A stretch of DNA of 64,000 bases from CALKAL01 sp051846895 (GTDB lineage: Bacteria; Bacillota; Bacilli; Bacillales; Alkalibacillaceae): positions 146,142 to 210,141 of the forward strand of contig JBPYCQ010000003.1 of the NCBI GenBank assembly GCA_051846895.1, written 5' to 3'. The notes beneath the pieces are model-generated. The model was given only the letters and a program-made list of their open reading frames with translations, was not told the DNA's origin and made no database searches. A program made the position numbers and the translations under genes. The first letter of the stretch is position 1. Every line of letters starts with the position of its first letter. Below, one piece after another: positions 32,683 through 41,434 of the stretch.

Positions 32683-35640
32683 TTAATTTGACGAATGGAA
32701 TAATATGTTTAAATTCTCATTTTCATTAATATTCTCATGTTGATCGCATGATAAATAAATGATTTGCTGATTAATTCCCAGCTCTTCTAAAAGACTTAAC
32801 ATCTGACTTTTTCTTTCTTGATCAAAATGAACAAAAGCATCATCTAATATAAAGGGCACTAAATAATCGTTATTGAACACCATATTAATAGCTATTCGCA
32901 ATGATACGTATAATTGATCAGCAGTACCTTCAGATAATTGTTTAACTGTGAACCATTCATGTTGGTTGTTTTGCACAAATATCGTCTCATCTTCTTCAGA
33001 AAACATAACACTTACATATTGTCCGTTAGTTATCTTTGAAAAAAAGGAAATTGTATAATTAATAATTTTAGGCAAGTAAACTTGTTGATAACGTGACTTT
33101 GTATCAATAATGAAGCCTTTTGCCGTAGCTAAAACTGCATATTCTTTAGCCAGTTGTTTGATGTCATTAATTAATACAGCCCGTTGGTGGATATAATCTG
33201 ATAATGTTCCATCCGCTTCTAATCGATTAATTTCAGCACGTTTATTTGATAAAGCTTGTCTCAGTTGGTCAATTTCAAATGACATATTTGCTAACTCATT
33301 TTCTATATCATTGTAAATGACGTTTATTTGCAGCCAATCATAGGTATCAGAAATAATTCGATCACTATCATGACCAAAAACCTCATAAACTTGAGCAAAT
33401 GCCTCTTCTTTTTTATTCATAAGTTCAATAAAACGATTGTATTTCTCACACGCGTTTATGAATTGCTCTTCATCAGCTACATTGGCTTGAGTTATTAACT
33501 TTTTTAACTCATCCTCATATGGAATAGAAGCCGCTTTAAGCGAATGGATTTCATCAACAAGGTCTTTTAACCAGCTATCATACTCATTTAATTTTTGAAT
33601 GTTCTCTTGTTCAACATTTATGCATTGATTGACAACGTCCCAAACTGATGGTTGACTATAACTCTCATCGCTCTTTGTAAATAATGAAATAAACTGATCT
33701 GCAACCCTTTCCTTACTAGTTAAATCTTCTTTTAAATTTTTATTTTTTTGTAAAAGTTCAGTCACGTCTTGAGCCAATTTCTTCGCTTTTATTAACGATT
33801 GATGAACGTTTCCCCACTGAAATAATTCAAATTGCTCTAAAAAAGGATAATTACTAATCGTTAAATTAGTCTGATCAATAACCTGCTCCTCGATTTTCTC
33901 AATCCGCTCTGATTCAGCATATATTTCTCGCAAATCTGTTTCAATATAATCGAGTTTCAAATTGATTGCTTCGACATCTTTGACGTGTTGTTCATATTGA
34001 TCAATTTTACTCACTATTTCGCGCATCGTTGTTGAATCAAATGATGACTTTAAATTTTTAAATTTTTGAGTAATATTATTTAATGCTCGACTTATTTGCT
34101 TTTCTCTTCTAATCGAAAAAAATAATCCCCCAATTACCCCTATTAAAAAAGTCAAAACTAATACATAGTCAGCAATTGTCTGATTGAAGAAGAATAAATA
34201 ATAACTAATTAAAAATATTACGAAAACAACTGGTAATATAATCTTTGTAACGGCATAAGTTCTCTTTTCACTCTCTAATTGTTGTTTTCTTTCAATCCAG
34301 TCATTTTTATATGTCTGTTCTAAATTGATCATCGCTTGTTGTTTATATAGATCATTCTCTTTTGTCTTATATTGTTCGTACTCTTCTTTTGTCGGCATAT
34401 TAGAGATAATTCGGTCCCTTTGCTCGACTAACTTTTTTTGTTCTTCTTCTTTCACTTTGATTTTTGCTTCAATCTTTTCCTTTTCAAGCTGGCAATGATG
34501 TTGCTGTTCATTCAGTCGTTTCCAATGTTCTTCGGTGTAAACGTTTAACTTCAAGTTAATAAGCTCTTCAATATCAAACGATAATCCCATTTCATCTAAT
34601 AATTGCTTTATATGGTTCGATTGTTCTTTAATTTGTTGGTCATTTTCTTTTACTTGATTTTCAATTTGTTTTGCAAGAAAAACTGTATCTTTTAATTGAT
34701 CAAGATTAATGTTTTCTTGCACACTTTTAACTTTTATTTTTTCTTTACTTTTTTCAATTTCATTGATTCTTGCTTCTCTGATGCTAAGTTTTTCTTTAAA
34801 ATTAAGAATCTTTTGTTTTAATTCATCATATTTTTTAATGCCATCTTTAGGAAAATGCTTAACAGACTGCAATTGATTTAATTGATCATCGTAAAACTGA
34901 TAATTTGTAATTGAAGGTTTACTTTGTATTAACATTTGATATTTTTGCTGTTTTTGTTTCAGTTGATTTTCTTTTTCTAGCATCATTTGGAGCTCATTTT
35001 CAAGCGCTTCTTTTTCTTTATGTAAACTTGTGTGTGTTGACTCTTTCTGTTCAATTTCTTTTATTTGTTTCGATAACTGCTTGAGCTCTTGAAGCTTTAA
35101 ATAAATCGGTTGTGTTCTTCCTTTTTGTTTGAAAAGCTCATCCATGCTTTTAGATAGTTCTTTTTCAGTTTGGACGATATGATCTGACCCCGTCATCCCT
35201 AAGTTAAATAAAATCTTTCCAATATCATCGCGCTTATGTTCACGAATCAATTGCAAATCGCGGTCTTGAAAGGAAAAGACGGATTCAAACAAATAACGAT
35301 TCATACCTTTAAATACAGTTTCTAAATCTTCATCAGAAACCTTTTCTCCACGTAAGTATCCAATCATTTTTCCATTATTTAGATGTAAAAAACGTTCAAC
35401 GACCCATTCATCATCTTTAATTTTTAAAAAGATACGGCCTCCAAGCTGACCGTCGTATTTCGAGATATATTGCTCACGTTCCTGAAGCTTTAGACCAAAT
35501 AAAACATATGTAATGAACATTCTAATTGTTGTTTTACCAGCCTCATTTGGACCATAAAAGTAATTTAATCCCTCATTAAACTCAACGATTTCATTACGTA
35601 ACTTACCAAAGGATACGATATCTAACTTCGTAATAACCAT
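32683..35640 (-). CDS. yhaN: SbcC/Rad50-like ATPase YhaN (SbcE)
   Basis: 985 aa (B. subtilis YhaN 963), ATG overlapping the yhaO stop (TAATG). Walker A YGPNEAGKTTIR near residue 31, Q-loop region, then very long coiled-coil arms (residues ~170-820) interrupted near 460-510 by a pair of hydrophobic segments (IILPVVFVIFLISYYLFF, YVLVLTFLIGVIGGLFF), which would tether the arms to the membrane. The C-terminal half carries LSEGTADQLYVSLRIA and Walker B VPFILDDAFVHFD. Partner of the nuclease YhaO in DNA end processing or repair. Confidence 0.93.
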   Translation of the reverse strand: MVITKLDIVSFGKLRNEIVEFNEGLNYFYGPNEAGKTTIRMFITYVLFGLKLQEREQYISKYDGQLGGRIFLKIKDDEWVVERFLHLNNGKMIGYLRGEKVSDEDLETVFKGMNRYLFESVFSFQDRDLQLIREHKRDDIGKILFNLGMTGSDHIVQTEKELSKSMDELFKQKGRTQPIYLKLQELKQLSKQIKEIEQKESTHTSLHKEKEALENELQMMLEKENQLKQKQQKYQMLIQSKPSITNYQFYDDQLNQLQSVKHFPKDGIKKYDELKQKILNFKEKLSIREARINEIEKSKEKIKVKSVQENINLDQLKDTVFLAKQIENQVKENDQQIKEQSNHIKQLLDEMGLSFDIEELINLKLNVYTEEHWKRLNEQQHHCQLEKEKIEAKIKVKEEEQKKLVEQRDRIISNMPTKEEYEQYKTKENDLYKQQAMINLEQTYKNDWIERKQQLESEKRTYAVTKIILPVVFVIFLISYYLFFFNQTIADYVLVLTFLIGVIGGLFFSIRREKQISRALNNITQKFKNLKSSFDSTTMREIVSKIDQYEQHVKDVEAINLKLDYIETDLREIYAESERIEKIEEQVIDQTNLTISNYPFLEQFELFQWGNVHQSLIKAKKLAQDVTELLQKNKNLKEDLTSKERVADQFISLFTKSDESYSQPSVWDVVNQCINVEQENIQKLNEYDSWLKDLVDEIHSLKAASIPYEDELKKLITQANVADEEQFINACEKYNRFIELMNKKEEAFAQVYEVFGHDSDRIISDTYDWLQINVIYNDIENELANMSFEIDQLRQALSNKRAEINRLEADGTLSDYIHQRAVLINDIKQLAKEYAVLATAKGFIIDTKSRYQQVYLPKIINYTISFFSKITNGQYVSVMFSEEDETIFVQNNQHEWFTVKQLSEGTADQLYVSLRIAINMVFNNDYLVPFILDDAFVHFDQERKSQMLSLLEELGINQQIIYLSCDQHENINENENLNILFHSSN

Positions 35641-36872
35641 TACTCGGCCCCTCCATTTAGCATTCTATCCATGACGATCTTCTCGGCATTTTTCTTAATT
35701 TCTAAATAGTCTTCTTTCGTTGGGAAATCTATATGTTTACGAAAGAGATGATGGTTCAATAATTCATCAAAATAACGAGTTAGATCTTCCGTTTCATCAA
35801 TCGTATGCAACAATTCACCAACGAATTGGTTTGTAGACTTAAGCTCGTCACGGTCATATGATAATGCCATATGAATGTGAAGTTCTTCTAGCCAAATCCA
35901 ATGTTCTTGTTCTTCTTCATAATCATTTAATAATTGAATGAGTTCTTCTTTCAATTTGTCATTCATTTGAACAGCGCTGTTAGACAATGTTACATCTAAA
36001 CGAACAACTGTCTTAAATAAATGTTTGCGTATTTGACTTTTGTACGCTTCTATTTCTTCAACAAGCTCAGTCATATTATTTATCCCGGAAAATGCAAGCT
36101 CATCTTTTTGAAAAATAATCGTTTGAACAGGTTTAAACGTCACATGTGTCTCGCCATTAAATAGCTCAACTAAATAACACCCTTTTTCACCAACTTCTTT
36201 CATATGACGGCCTTGAATATTTCCAGGGTAGACGGCGTATGGCTCTGTCATTAATATTTCTCGCGTATGAATATGACCAAGCGCCCAGTAATCTAAGGAT
36301 ACTTTTTTTAATTCATCAATTGAAAACGGCGCATATAAATCATGTTCGGAATTCGATTTCATACTTCCATGTAACATACCTATATGGAAACCGTTATCGT
36401 CTACCTTTTTGAAATGATTAACTTTATTTTCTTTAACTGCTCGCTGATTGTAGCTGAAACTGTATATGTAAGCTTGTGTCTGTCCATTTTTCTCATATTT
36501 GAAATATGTGACATCTTCTGAAGGAAAAATAAACGTATTCGGAGGAAAGTTAAAATCAACTTTTTGTTGCATACCAAAATCATGATTACCAAAGCAAATG
36601 TAAGCCTGAATTCGATAATCATTTAACTTTTCTAAACCACGTTTCAATCTCATTAATGATTTTAGAGAGGTTGATTGCTGATCAAATAGATCCCCGGCAA
36701 ACAATACGAAATCAACCTCTTCTTCTATCGCAATATTTATAAGCCGATCAAAAGCTATAAACGTACTTTCTTTAATATCCCGAAAAATTGAATGTGGTAA
36801 GTGGCTCAAACCAACATACGGACTATCTAAATGCAAGTCAGCACAATGAATAAACCGAATCGATTCGTTCAT
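35640..36872 (-). CDS. yhaO: SbcD/Mre11-like DNA exonuclease YhaO
   Basis: 410 aa from the ATG at 36872 (GGAGG six bases before it; the ATG two codons earlier touches the site). B. subtilis YhaO is 408 aa. Metallophosphoesterase motifs: HCADLHLDSP (residue ~9), LFAGDLFDQQ, CFGNHDFGM, GMLHGS and ALGHIHTRE. A two-metal nuclease that should pair with YhaN. First gene of yhaO-yhaN-yhaM; its promoter region is shared divergently with yhzD. Confidence 0.95.
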   Translation of the reverse strand: MNESIRFIHCADLHLDSPYVGLSHLPHSIFRDIKESTFIAFDRLINIAIEEEVDFVLFAGDLFDQQSTSLKSLMRLKRGLEKLNDYRIQAYICFGNHDFGMQQKVDFNFPPNTFIFPSEDVTYFKYEKNGQTQAYIYSFSYNQRAVKENKVNHFKKVDDNGFHIGMLHGSMKSNSEHDLYAPFSIDELKKVSLDYWALGHIHTREILMTEPYAVYPGNIQGRHMKEVGEKGCYLVELFNGETHVTFKPVQTIIFQKDELAFSGINNMTELVEEIEAYKSQIRKHLFKTVVRLDVTLSNSAVQMNDKLKEELIQLLNDYEEEQEHWIWLEELHIHMALSYDRDELKSTNQFVGELLHTIDETEDLTRYFDELLNHHLFRKHIDFPTKEDYLEIKKNAEKIVMDRMLNGGAE

Positions 36873-37045
36873 AGTCATCCTCCGTTCATTTTGTTAACTA
36901 TATATTATCAAATTTTTCATACGAATGCACGTTCGCGTAGAGAAATTATTGAATGATTATTCATTTTTCCCATTTACAAATTTAAAAACTTTACATATAG
37001 TTAAGTTAGAAGAGTATTCGTTGATACAAGAAAGGGGACTTCATT

Positions 37046-37231
37046 ATGAAAACATATTTTCTTACCGTTTATAATAAAACTGGTGAAAATTTATTAGATG
37101 AATCATTTGAAGCAAAAGATGACGAAGAAGCAAAAAATTTAGGGATGAAAAAACTCGAAGAAAATGGACATGTTGAAACGACTCATCGCTTAGTTTCTCC
37201 TAATGGTAAATTACTGTTGTTCCATAGCTGA
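37046..37231 (+). CDS. yhzD: YhzD family small protein
   Basis: 61 aa, ATG with AAAGGGGA. MKTYFLTVYNKTGENLLDES and the C-terminal ending GKLLLFHS match the YhzD-like family (PF14120, 61 aa in B. subtilis). It is soluble and mixed alpha/beta. No function known. Divergent from yhaO and convergent with yheA, with a strong terminator between. Confidence 0.88.
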   Translation: MKTYFLTVYNKTGENLLDESFEAKDDEEAKNLGMKKLEENGHVETTHRLVSPNGKLLLFHS

Positions 37232-37239
37232 TATAAAGA

Positions 37240-37283
37240 GAGCATGCCACAAAATAGTTAAACTGGCATGCTCATTTTTTATT
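37240..37283 (+). terminator. Terminator between yhzD and yheA
   Basis: Perfect 10-bp stem GAGCATGCCA/TGGCATGCTC (14-base loop) followed by ATTTTTTATT; it can also weakly serve the minus strand. Confidence 0.9.
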
Positions 37284-37623
37284 CTTGTCCGTATAATTCT
37301 TCAATTGGTTTAGTAATAATTCTACTTATATCAGAAATTAATGTATTTAATCTTTGTTCTTCATTCATTAACTTCGCAATATCTTCTTGTTGTTGTACTA
37401 AATCAACGACTCTTTTCGCTTGTGCAACTTCCTCTTCGGTAATTTCTTCACCTTGCATTTGCTTTTGCTGTAGATTTAATTGTGTTTCGCGAAAGTCGTC
37501 AAACATCTTTTTAGTCGATGGGTTATTCATGACGTTTTCATATGCTGTTTTTAATTCTTTAAATTCGTCACTTTCACGTAAACCTTTTTCTAAATCATAA
37601 GCTAAATCATAAATATTAGACAC
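37279..37623 (-). CDS. yheA: YheA (YlbF/YmcA family)
   Basis: 114 aa from the GTG at 37623, seven bases after AAGGAGG; an upstream ATG frame is out of context. All-helical YlbF/YmcA domain: IYDLAYDLEKGLRESDEFKEL, DDFRETQLNLQQKQMQGEE, EEQRLNTLISDISRIITKPI. Relatives YlbF and YmcA partner RNase Y in mRNA processing; YheA itself is uncharacterised (B. subtilis YheA 117 aa). Confidence 0.9.
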   Translation of the reverse strand: MSNIYDLAYDLEKGLRESDEFKELKTAYENVMNNPSTKKMFDDFRETQLNLQQKQMQGEEITEEEVAQAKRVVDLVQQQEDIAKLMNEEQRLNTLISDISRIITKPIEELYGQE

Positions 37624-37766
37624 AGAATTCCTCCTTAAAATTACTTTCACTTAACTTTAACAAAGATTTTTCATCATGTATAGTAAGCGAACAAATTTGT
37701 CCTACTAAAAACAGTATGAACTAATATGTAATATCGCAAACTATATTTCAGAAAGGAGGGGATGAG

Positions 37767-37967
37767 TTGACTAAGCCGAGTAAAAAAGATCAAGACTTAA
37801 GAAGTAAATATGATTATGATGTGGATCGAATGATTAATGAAGGCCTTGCAGGTGGGATTGTTAGACCATCTTATAACCGCGTCTCCTTAGAAGAAGCTCG
37901 TGAAATTAGAAAAAACGACGAACCTTTTAGTCCGGCAGAAGAAACTCGGACAGAAGACGAAGATTAA
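37767..37967 (+). CDS. Small acidic hypothetical protein
   Basis: 66 aa, TTG start with AAAGGAGGGG. Hydrophilic and charged with no membrane segment: it contains KYDYDVDRMINEGLAGG and ends AEETRTEDED. I recognise no domain. It is a single plus-strand unit between yheA and the SASP gene with a very strong terminator, so it is expressed on its own. The YDYDVDRMINEGLAGG stretch may be a peptide-binding or spore-related motif, but that is only a guess. Confidence 0.7.
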   Translation: MTKPSKKDQDLRSKYDYDVDRMINEGLAGGIVRPSYNRVSLEEAREIRKNDEPFSPAEETRTEDED

Positions 37968-37975
37968 ATATATAG

Positions 37976-38012
37976 AAAGGCTTGTCATCGAATTTGATGA
38001 CAAGCCTTTTAT
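37976..38012 (+). terminator. Terminator behind the 66-aa gene
   Basis: Perfect 14-bp stem AAAGGCTTGTCATC/GATGACAAGCCTTT (6-base loop) then TTATT. Confidence 0.92.
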
Positions 38013-38024
38013 TAAAAGTTTTTT

Positions 38025-38058
38025 AAAAAGGGGGGCCCATAGTGACCCTCCCCTAATT
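38025..38058 (-). terminator. Probable terminator behind the SASP gene
   Basis: Minus strand AGGGGAGGG ... CCCCCCT imperfect GC-rich hairpin followed by TTTTT, 21 bp after the stop. Confidence 0.6.
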
Positions 38059-38079
38059 TTTCAATGTTGTTAATTGAGG

Positions 38080-38286
38080 TTATTGTTGAGTTCCGCCAAG
38101 TTGTTGTTCAGCCATTTGTACTAGGCGCTTCGTAATTTCACCACCAACTGAACCATTGGCACGAGAAGTAGTGTCAGGACCAAGCTGTACACCAAACTCT
38201 TGTGCAATCTCGTATTTCATTTGGTCTAAAGCTTGTGCAACACCAGGAACTACTAATTGGTTTGAGTTGTTATTGTTAGATGCCAT
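38080..38286 (-). CDS. sspB: Alpha/beta-type small acid-soluble spore protein
   Basis: 68 aa from the ATG at 38286 (AGGAGGTGATT site). The DNA-binding spore protein family is shown by NQLVVPGVAQALDQMKYEIA, the GPR protease site EIA/QEFGV, LGPDTTSRANGSVGGEITKR and LVQMAEQQLGG. It coats and protects spore DNA. Its position near yheA and the bmr region matches sspB of B. subtilis, though alpha/beta SASP paralogues are hard to tell apart. It should be transcribed by SigG in the forespore; I did not verify a promoter. Confidence 0.93.
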   Translation of the reverse strand: MASNNNNSNQLVVPGVAQALDQMKYEIAQEFGVQLGPDTTSRANGSVGGEITKRLVQMAEQQLGGTQQ

Positions 38287-38372
38287 GTTAATCACCTCCT
38301 GTGTACTTCTATTGTCTGCAGGAGGCGAAAGATTATAACGAAAATTTAACGGTAATTTTTTCTTCTAAATGA

Positions 38373-39764
38373 TTATTTAACATTTGGTTTTGTCATTTCT
38401 TCCGGTTTAACTAATTGGTCGAACTTCTCACCAGTTAAAATCCCTTGAGCCTCAGCTGATTCACGTAATGTTAAGTTATGTTCATGCGCATATTTAGCAA
38501 TTTTCGCTGCATTTTCATACCCTATATGCGGGTTTAACGCAGTTACTAACATTAGAGAATCATTTAAGAACTGATTGATTTTCTTTTCATCTGGTTCAAG
38601 ACCTATTAAACAGCGTTCATTAAATGAATCCATGCTGTCGCCGAGTAACTGACAAGATTGCAAGAAGTTATATGCAATCATCGGCTTGTATACATTCAAT
38701 TCAAAGTTACCTTGACTTGCTGCAAAGCCAATCGCAGCGTCATTACCCATTACATGTGCAGCAACCATTGTTATTGCTTCACTTTGTGTTGGATTAACTT
38801 TTCCTGGCATGATAGAACTTCCTGGTTCATTAGCTGGAATAATAATCTCACCAATACCGCAACGTGGACCACTTGCTAACCAACGGACATCATTTGCAAT
38901 TTTCATTAAATCAGCTGCTAAGCCTTTTAACGCACCGTGAGTATGAACTAATTCATCATGACTTGTTAATGCATGGAACTTATTAATAGCAGATACGAAT
39001 GAACCGTTTGTTTCTTCATTAATTTTTTGAGCAACTGTTTCAGCAAAATCTGGATGTGCGTTAATTCCTGTTCCGACAGCAGTTCCACCTAAAGCAATTT
39101 CACGTACATATTTTAAAGAATCATTAATCATTGATTCTGTTTTTTCTAACATACGATGCCAACCACTAATTTCTTGTCCTAGTGTTAAAGGTGTTGCATC
39201 TTGTAAATGTGTACGACCAATTTTAACGATATGATCATAGCTCTCAGATTTCTCTTTTAACGTTTGTTTCATACGGTCTACTGCAGGAAGCACATGGTCC
39301 TCAACTTTTTTTACAGCAGCAATATGTAACGCTGTTGGATACGTATCATTTGAACTTTGTGATTTATTTACATCATCATTCGGGTGTAGACGAACTTCTT
39401 TTCCATTTTCCTCTAGCCACATATTTCCGACGTAAGCAATTACTTCGTTAACGTTCATATTAGATTGAGTTCCACTACCAGTCTGCCATACGACTAATGG
39501 AAAGTGGTCGAACAATTCACCAGCTAAAATTCGATCAGCCGCATGTGCAATCGCGTCTGCTTTATCTTTTTCTAATAAACCTAAAGATTCATTTGCACGG
39601 GCAGCACTTTTCTTTAATATCGCAAAAGCTTCGATAATTTCTTTAGGCATTTTTTCATTACCAATAGGGAAGTTTTGTAAACTTCTTTGCGTTTGTGCAC
39701 CCCAATATTTATCACTAGGAACTTTTATTTCACCGAGCGTGTCTTTTTCAATACGATAATCCAT
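38373..39764 (-). CDS. fumC: Class II fumarate hydratase CitG/FumC
   Basis: 463 aa (B. subtilis CitG 462), ATG with AAAGGAGG. It interconverts fumarate and malate in the TCA cycle as a tetramer. Signature GSSIMPGKVNP near residue 318, SSNDTYPTA and GRTHLQDATPLTLGQE are present. Single gene with a SigA-like promoter (TTTAAA-17-TATAAT, -10 at 39804-39809). Repeat array D lies just upstream of that promoter. Confidence 0.97.
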   Translation of the reverse strand: MDYRIEKDTLGEIKVPSDKYWGAQTQRSLQNFPIGNEKMPKEIIEAFAILKKSAARANESLGLLEKDKADAIAHAADRILAGELFDHFPLVVWQTGSGTQSNMNVNEVIAYVGNMWLEENGKEVRLHPNDDVNKSQSSNDTYPTALHIAAVKKVEDHVLPAVDRMKQTLKEKSESYDHIVKIGRTHLQDATPLTLGQEISGWHRMLEKTESMINDSLKYVREIALGGTAVGTGINAHPDFAETVAQKINEETNGSFVSAINKFHALTSHDELVHTHGALKGLAADLMKIANDVRWLASGPRCGIGEIIIPANEPGSSIMPGKVNPTQSEAITMVAAHVMGNDAAIGFAASQGNFELNVYKPMIAYNFLQSCQLLGDSMDSFNERCLIGLEPDEKKINQFLNDSLMLVTALNPHIGYENAAKIAKYAHEHNLTLRESAEAQGILTGEKFDQLVKPEEMTKPNVK

Positions 39765-39864
39765 GATATATCCTCCTTTAATCTGTCTTTGTCACCACCA
39801 TTTATTATAATATTAAATCGCTAATTTTTAAACGAATTAACTAATTCTTTGATATAATCCACCT

Positions 39865-40005
39865 GTGAGTGCTCAAACTTGAGATTAATTGCTCAAACTT
39901 AGCGTGTGAGTGCTCAAAGTTATGCTGTGAGTGCTCAAACTTGGGGCGTGAGTGCTCAAACTTGAGATTAATTGCTCAAACTTTGACGTAACTGCTTAAA
40001 CTTCA
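39865..40005. repeat. Intergenic ~21-bp repeat array D (core TGCTCAAACTT)
   Basis: Seven units of TGCTCAAACTT begin at 39870, 39890, 39911, 39932, 39953, 39973 and 39993 (20,21,21,21,20,20). Units alternate GTGAG-type and ATTAAT-type leaders, and a 36-bp segment covering units 1-2 is repeated exactly in units 5-6 (83 bp apart). The core is the reverse complement of that in array E. It lies between the D,D-carboxypeptidase terminator (ends 25 bp away) and the fumC promoter. No ORF. Confidence 0.88.
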
Positions 40006-40033
40006 ATTGTAAGTTCCCTCCCTTTTTATGTAA

Positions 40034-40065
40034 AACAAAAAGCCCCAGAGTCACCCTCCAAGGCT
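40034..40065 (-). terminator. Terminator behind the D,D-carboxypeptidase gene
   Basis: Minus strand AGCCTTGGAG/CTCTGGGGCT (10 pairs, three G-U) followed by TTTTTGTTTT. Confidence 0.8.
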
Positions 40066-40071
40066 CTAAAA

Positions 40072-40896
40072 TTAATTAACAAATCCAAAGTATTCCTCAA
40101 CAGTTAATCCAGACTCAAAAATCTCCGTAGCTGTTTCGGTTCCAAAATAGCGTAAATGCCACGGCTCATAGCTATATCCCGTGATGTCACTTTTTCCCTC
40201 TGGATAGCGGATGACAAAACCGTGTTTATGTGCATTTTGTTCTAACCAAAGCCCTTCATCAGTTTTACCGAAATCTTCAATGAGTTGATAAGAAACCACT
40301 GCCGCTGAAACGTCCATCGTTAGTCCAGTCTGATGCTCACTATGGCCTGGTTTAGCGGAATATTGATCCGCATGTGCTTGTCCGTAATTATTAACATTCC
40401 AATTGTAAATAGAATATTGTCGATCATATGAACGATAACCTGATACTGCAAATAATTCAATTCCATCTTCTTTCGCCGCTTCAAACAACTCTTCTAATGC
40501 ACGTGCGGCAACCTCTTGAAGTTGACGTTTTTCATCTTGACCTGAAAACGAAAATGGAACATTCGGCTCAACTAAATTCGGTGGTACAAAACCATCTGGT
40601 AATTTTCGATTTTTATTTACGATGACATTTATAGAATTTGGGTTGTCAACTACAACAATATTTCGTTCTTCTTCTGTTTGCTCATCGTCATTCGGTTCAA
40701 TTCGATCGCCGTTCTCATCTTCATTTTCTGAAGGTTCTTCAACTGACTTTACAATTGTTATTTCTTCCTTCTCTTTAATTGAATGATTAACAGACTGAAC
40801 ATCATCACTTACTTTAAATGCTGATGTATCATGTTCATTTTGACATGCTGTTAATGTAAAAATAATAATAAATAATAAAAATAATAATTTCTTCAT
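40072..40896 (-). CDS. VanY-type D-alanyl-D-alanine carboxypeptidase lipoprotein
   Basis: 274 aa from the ATG at 40896 (TTGGAG site; the frame opens earlier without one). Lipoprotein signal with LTAC, Cys18, then an acidic linker rich in Glu/Asn/Asp, then the VanY/peptidase M15B domain with SGYRSYDRQYSIYN, SEHQTGLTMDVS (zinc His and Asp) and EPWHLRYFG (catalytic Glu and zinc His). It trims the terminal D-Ala of muropeptides outside the membrane, like B. subtilis YodJ. Single gene with its own terminator. Confidence 0.92.
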   Translation of the reverse strand: MKKLLFLLFIIIFTLTACQNEHDTSAFKVSDDVQSVNHSIKEKEEITIVKSVEEPSENEDENGDRIEPNDDEQTEEERNIVVVDNPNSINVIVNKNRKLPDGFVPPNLVEPNVPFSFSGQDEKRQLQEVAARALEELFEAAKEDGIELFAVSGYRSYDRQYSIYNWNVNNYGQAHADQYSAKPGHSEHQTGLTMDVSAAVVSYQLIEDFGKTDEGLWLEQNAHKHGFVIRYPEGKSDITGYSYEPWHLRYFGTETATEIFESGLTVEEYFGFVN

Positions 40897-40985
40897 AGTA
40901 GGCTCCAATCTATTTATGTCTTTATCTTTCAATTTTATCACTTTTATTTTAATAAAGACAAAATCATTTTTTACAATAATTAAAC

Positions 40986-41015
40986 AGAAAAAAGCTACCC
41001 TGCTGCAGGTAGCTT
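40986..41015 (-). terminator. Terminator behind the IDEAL gene
   Basis: Minus strand AAGCTACC/GGGTAGCTT stem with a TGCAGCA loop then TTTTTC. Confidence 0.85.
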
Positions 41016-41020
41016 ATAAT

Positions 41021-41257
41021 TTATAAATACTTTGCATAAAGTTTGCTTAGTGCATGAAACGTTTTAGTATCATTATGATCAATTGCTTCATTAATTTGTT
41101 GCTCTAGGGTTTGTTTATTTTTATTGAAAATTAGTTCGTCTAATACTAAACGGGCAGCTAATCGAAACTCATAAGGAACTTCTCTTCTCGCTCTAATCGC
41201 TATTCTCTTTGGAAACTGATACTTAATGAGCACATAAGAGGTACCTTGTTTTTTCAT
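41021..41257 (-). CDS. IDEAL domain protein
   Basis: 78 aa, ATG with AAGGGGAG. The second half is an IDEAL domain (PF08858): RLVLDELIFNKNKQTLEQQI followed by NEAIDHNDTKTFHALSKLY. This short helical motif binds partner proteins in ComK- and YpiB-type Bacillus proteins. The basic N-terminal part (YQFPKRIAIRARREVPYEFR) has no known fold. Probably a small regulatory or adaptor protein; partner unknown. Confidence 0.85.
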   Translation of the reverse strand: MKKQGTSYVLIKYQFPKRIAIRARREVPYEFRLAARLVLDELIFNKNKQTLEQQINEAIDHNDTKTFHALSKLYAKYL

Positions 41258-41332
41258 GGTTTCTCCCCTTTACTCCCTTTTTTATATTATCCTTGATTTT
41301 CAATCATTTTTCAATAATATTCAGAAAAATTA

Positions 41333-41430
41333 TAAAAAAAATATTCCCTAGCTTGTTTTAAGCTAGGGAAAACACCTCATGTTGGGAGAGAGGTTTTATA
41401 TTTGAACTTCGCTTTAAGCGAAGAGTTCAA
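41333..41430 (-). terminator. Two tandem hairpins behind the DUF5667 gene
   Basis: A first hairpin (41402-41430, TTGAACT..TCGCTT/AAGCGA..AGTTCAA) directly follows the stop. The second is a classical terminator at 41344-41370: perfect 11-bp stem TTCCCTAGCTT/AAGCTAGGGAA, then TATTTTTTTTAT on the minus strand. Confidence 0.85.
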
Positions 41431-41434
41431 CTAT

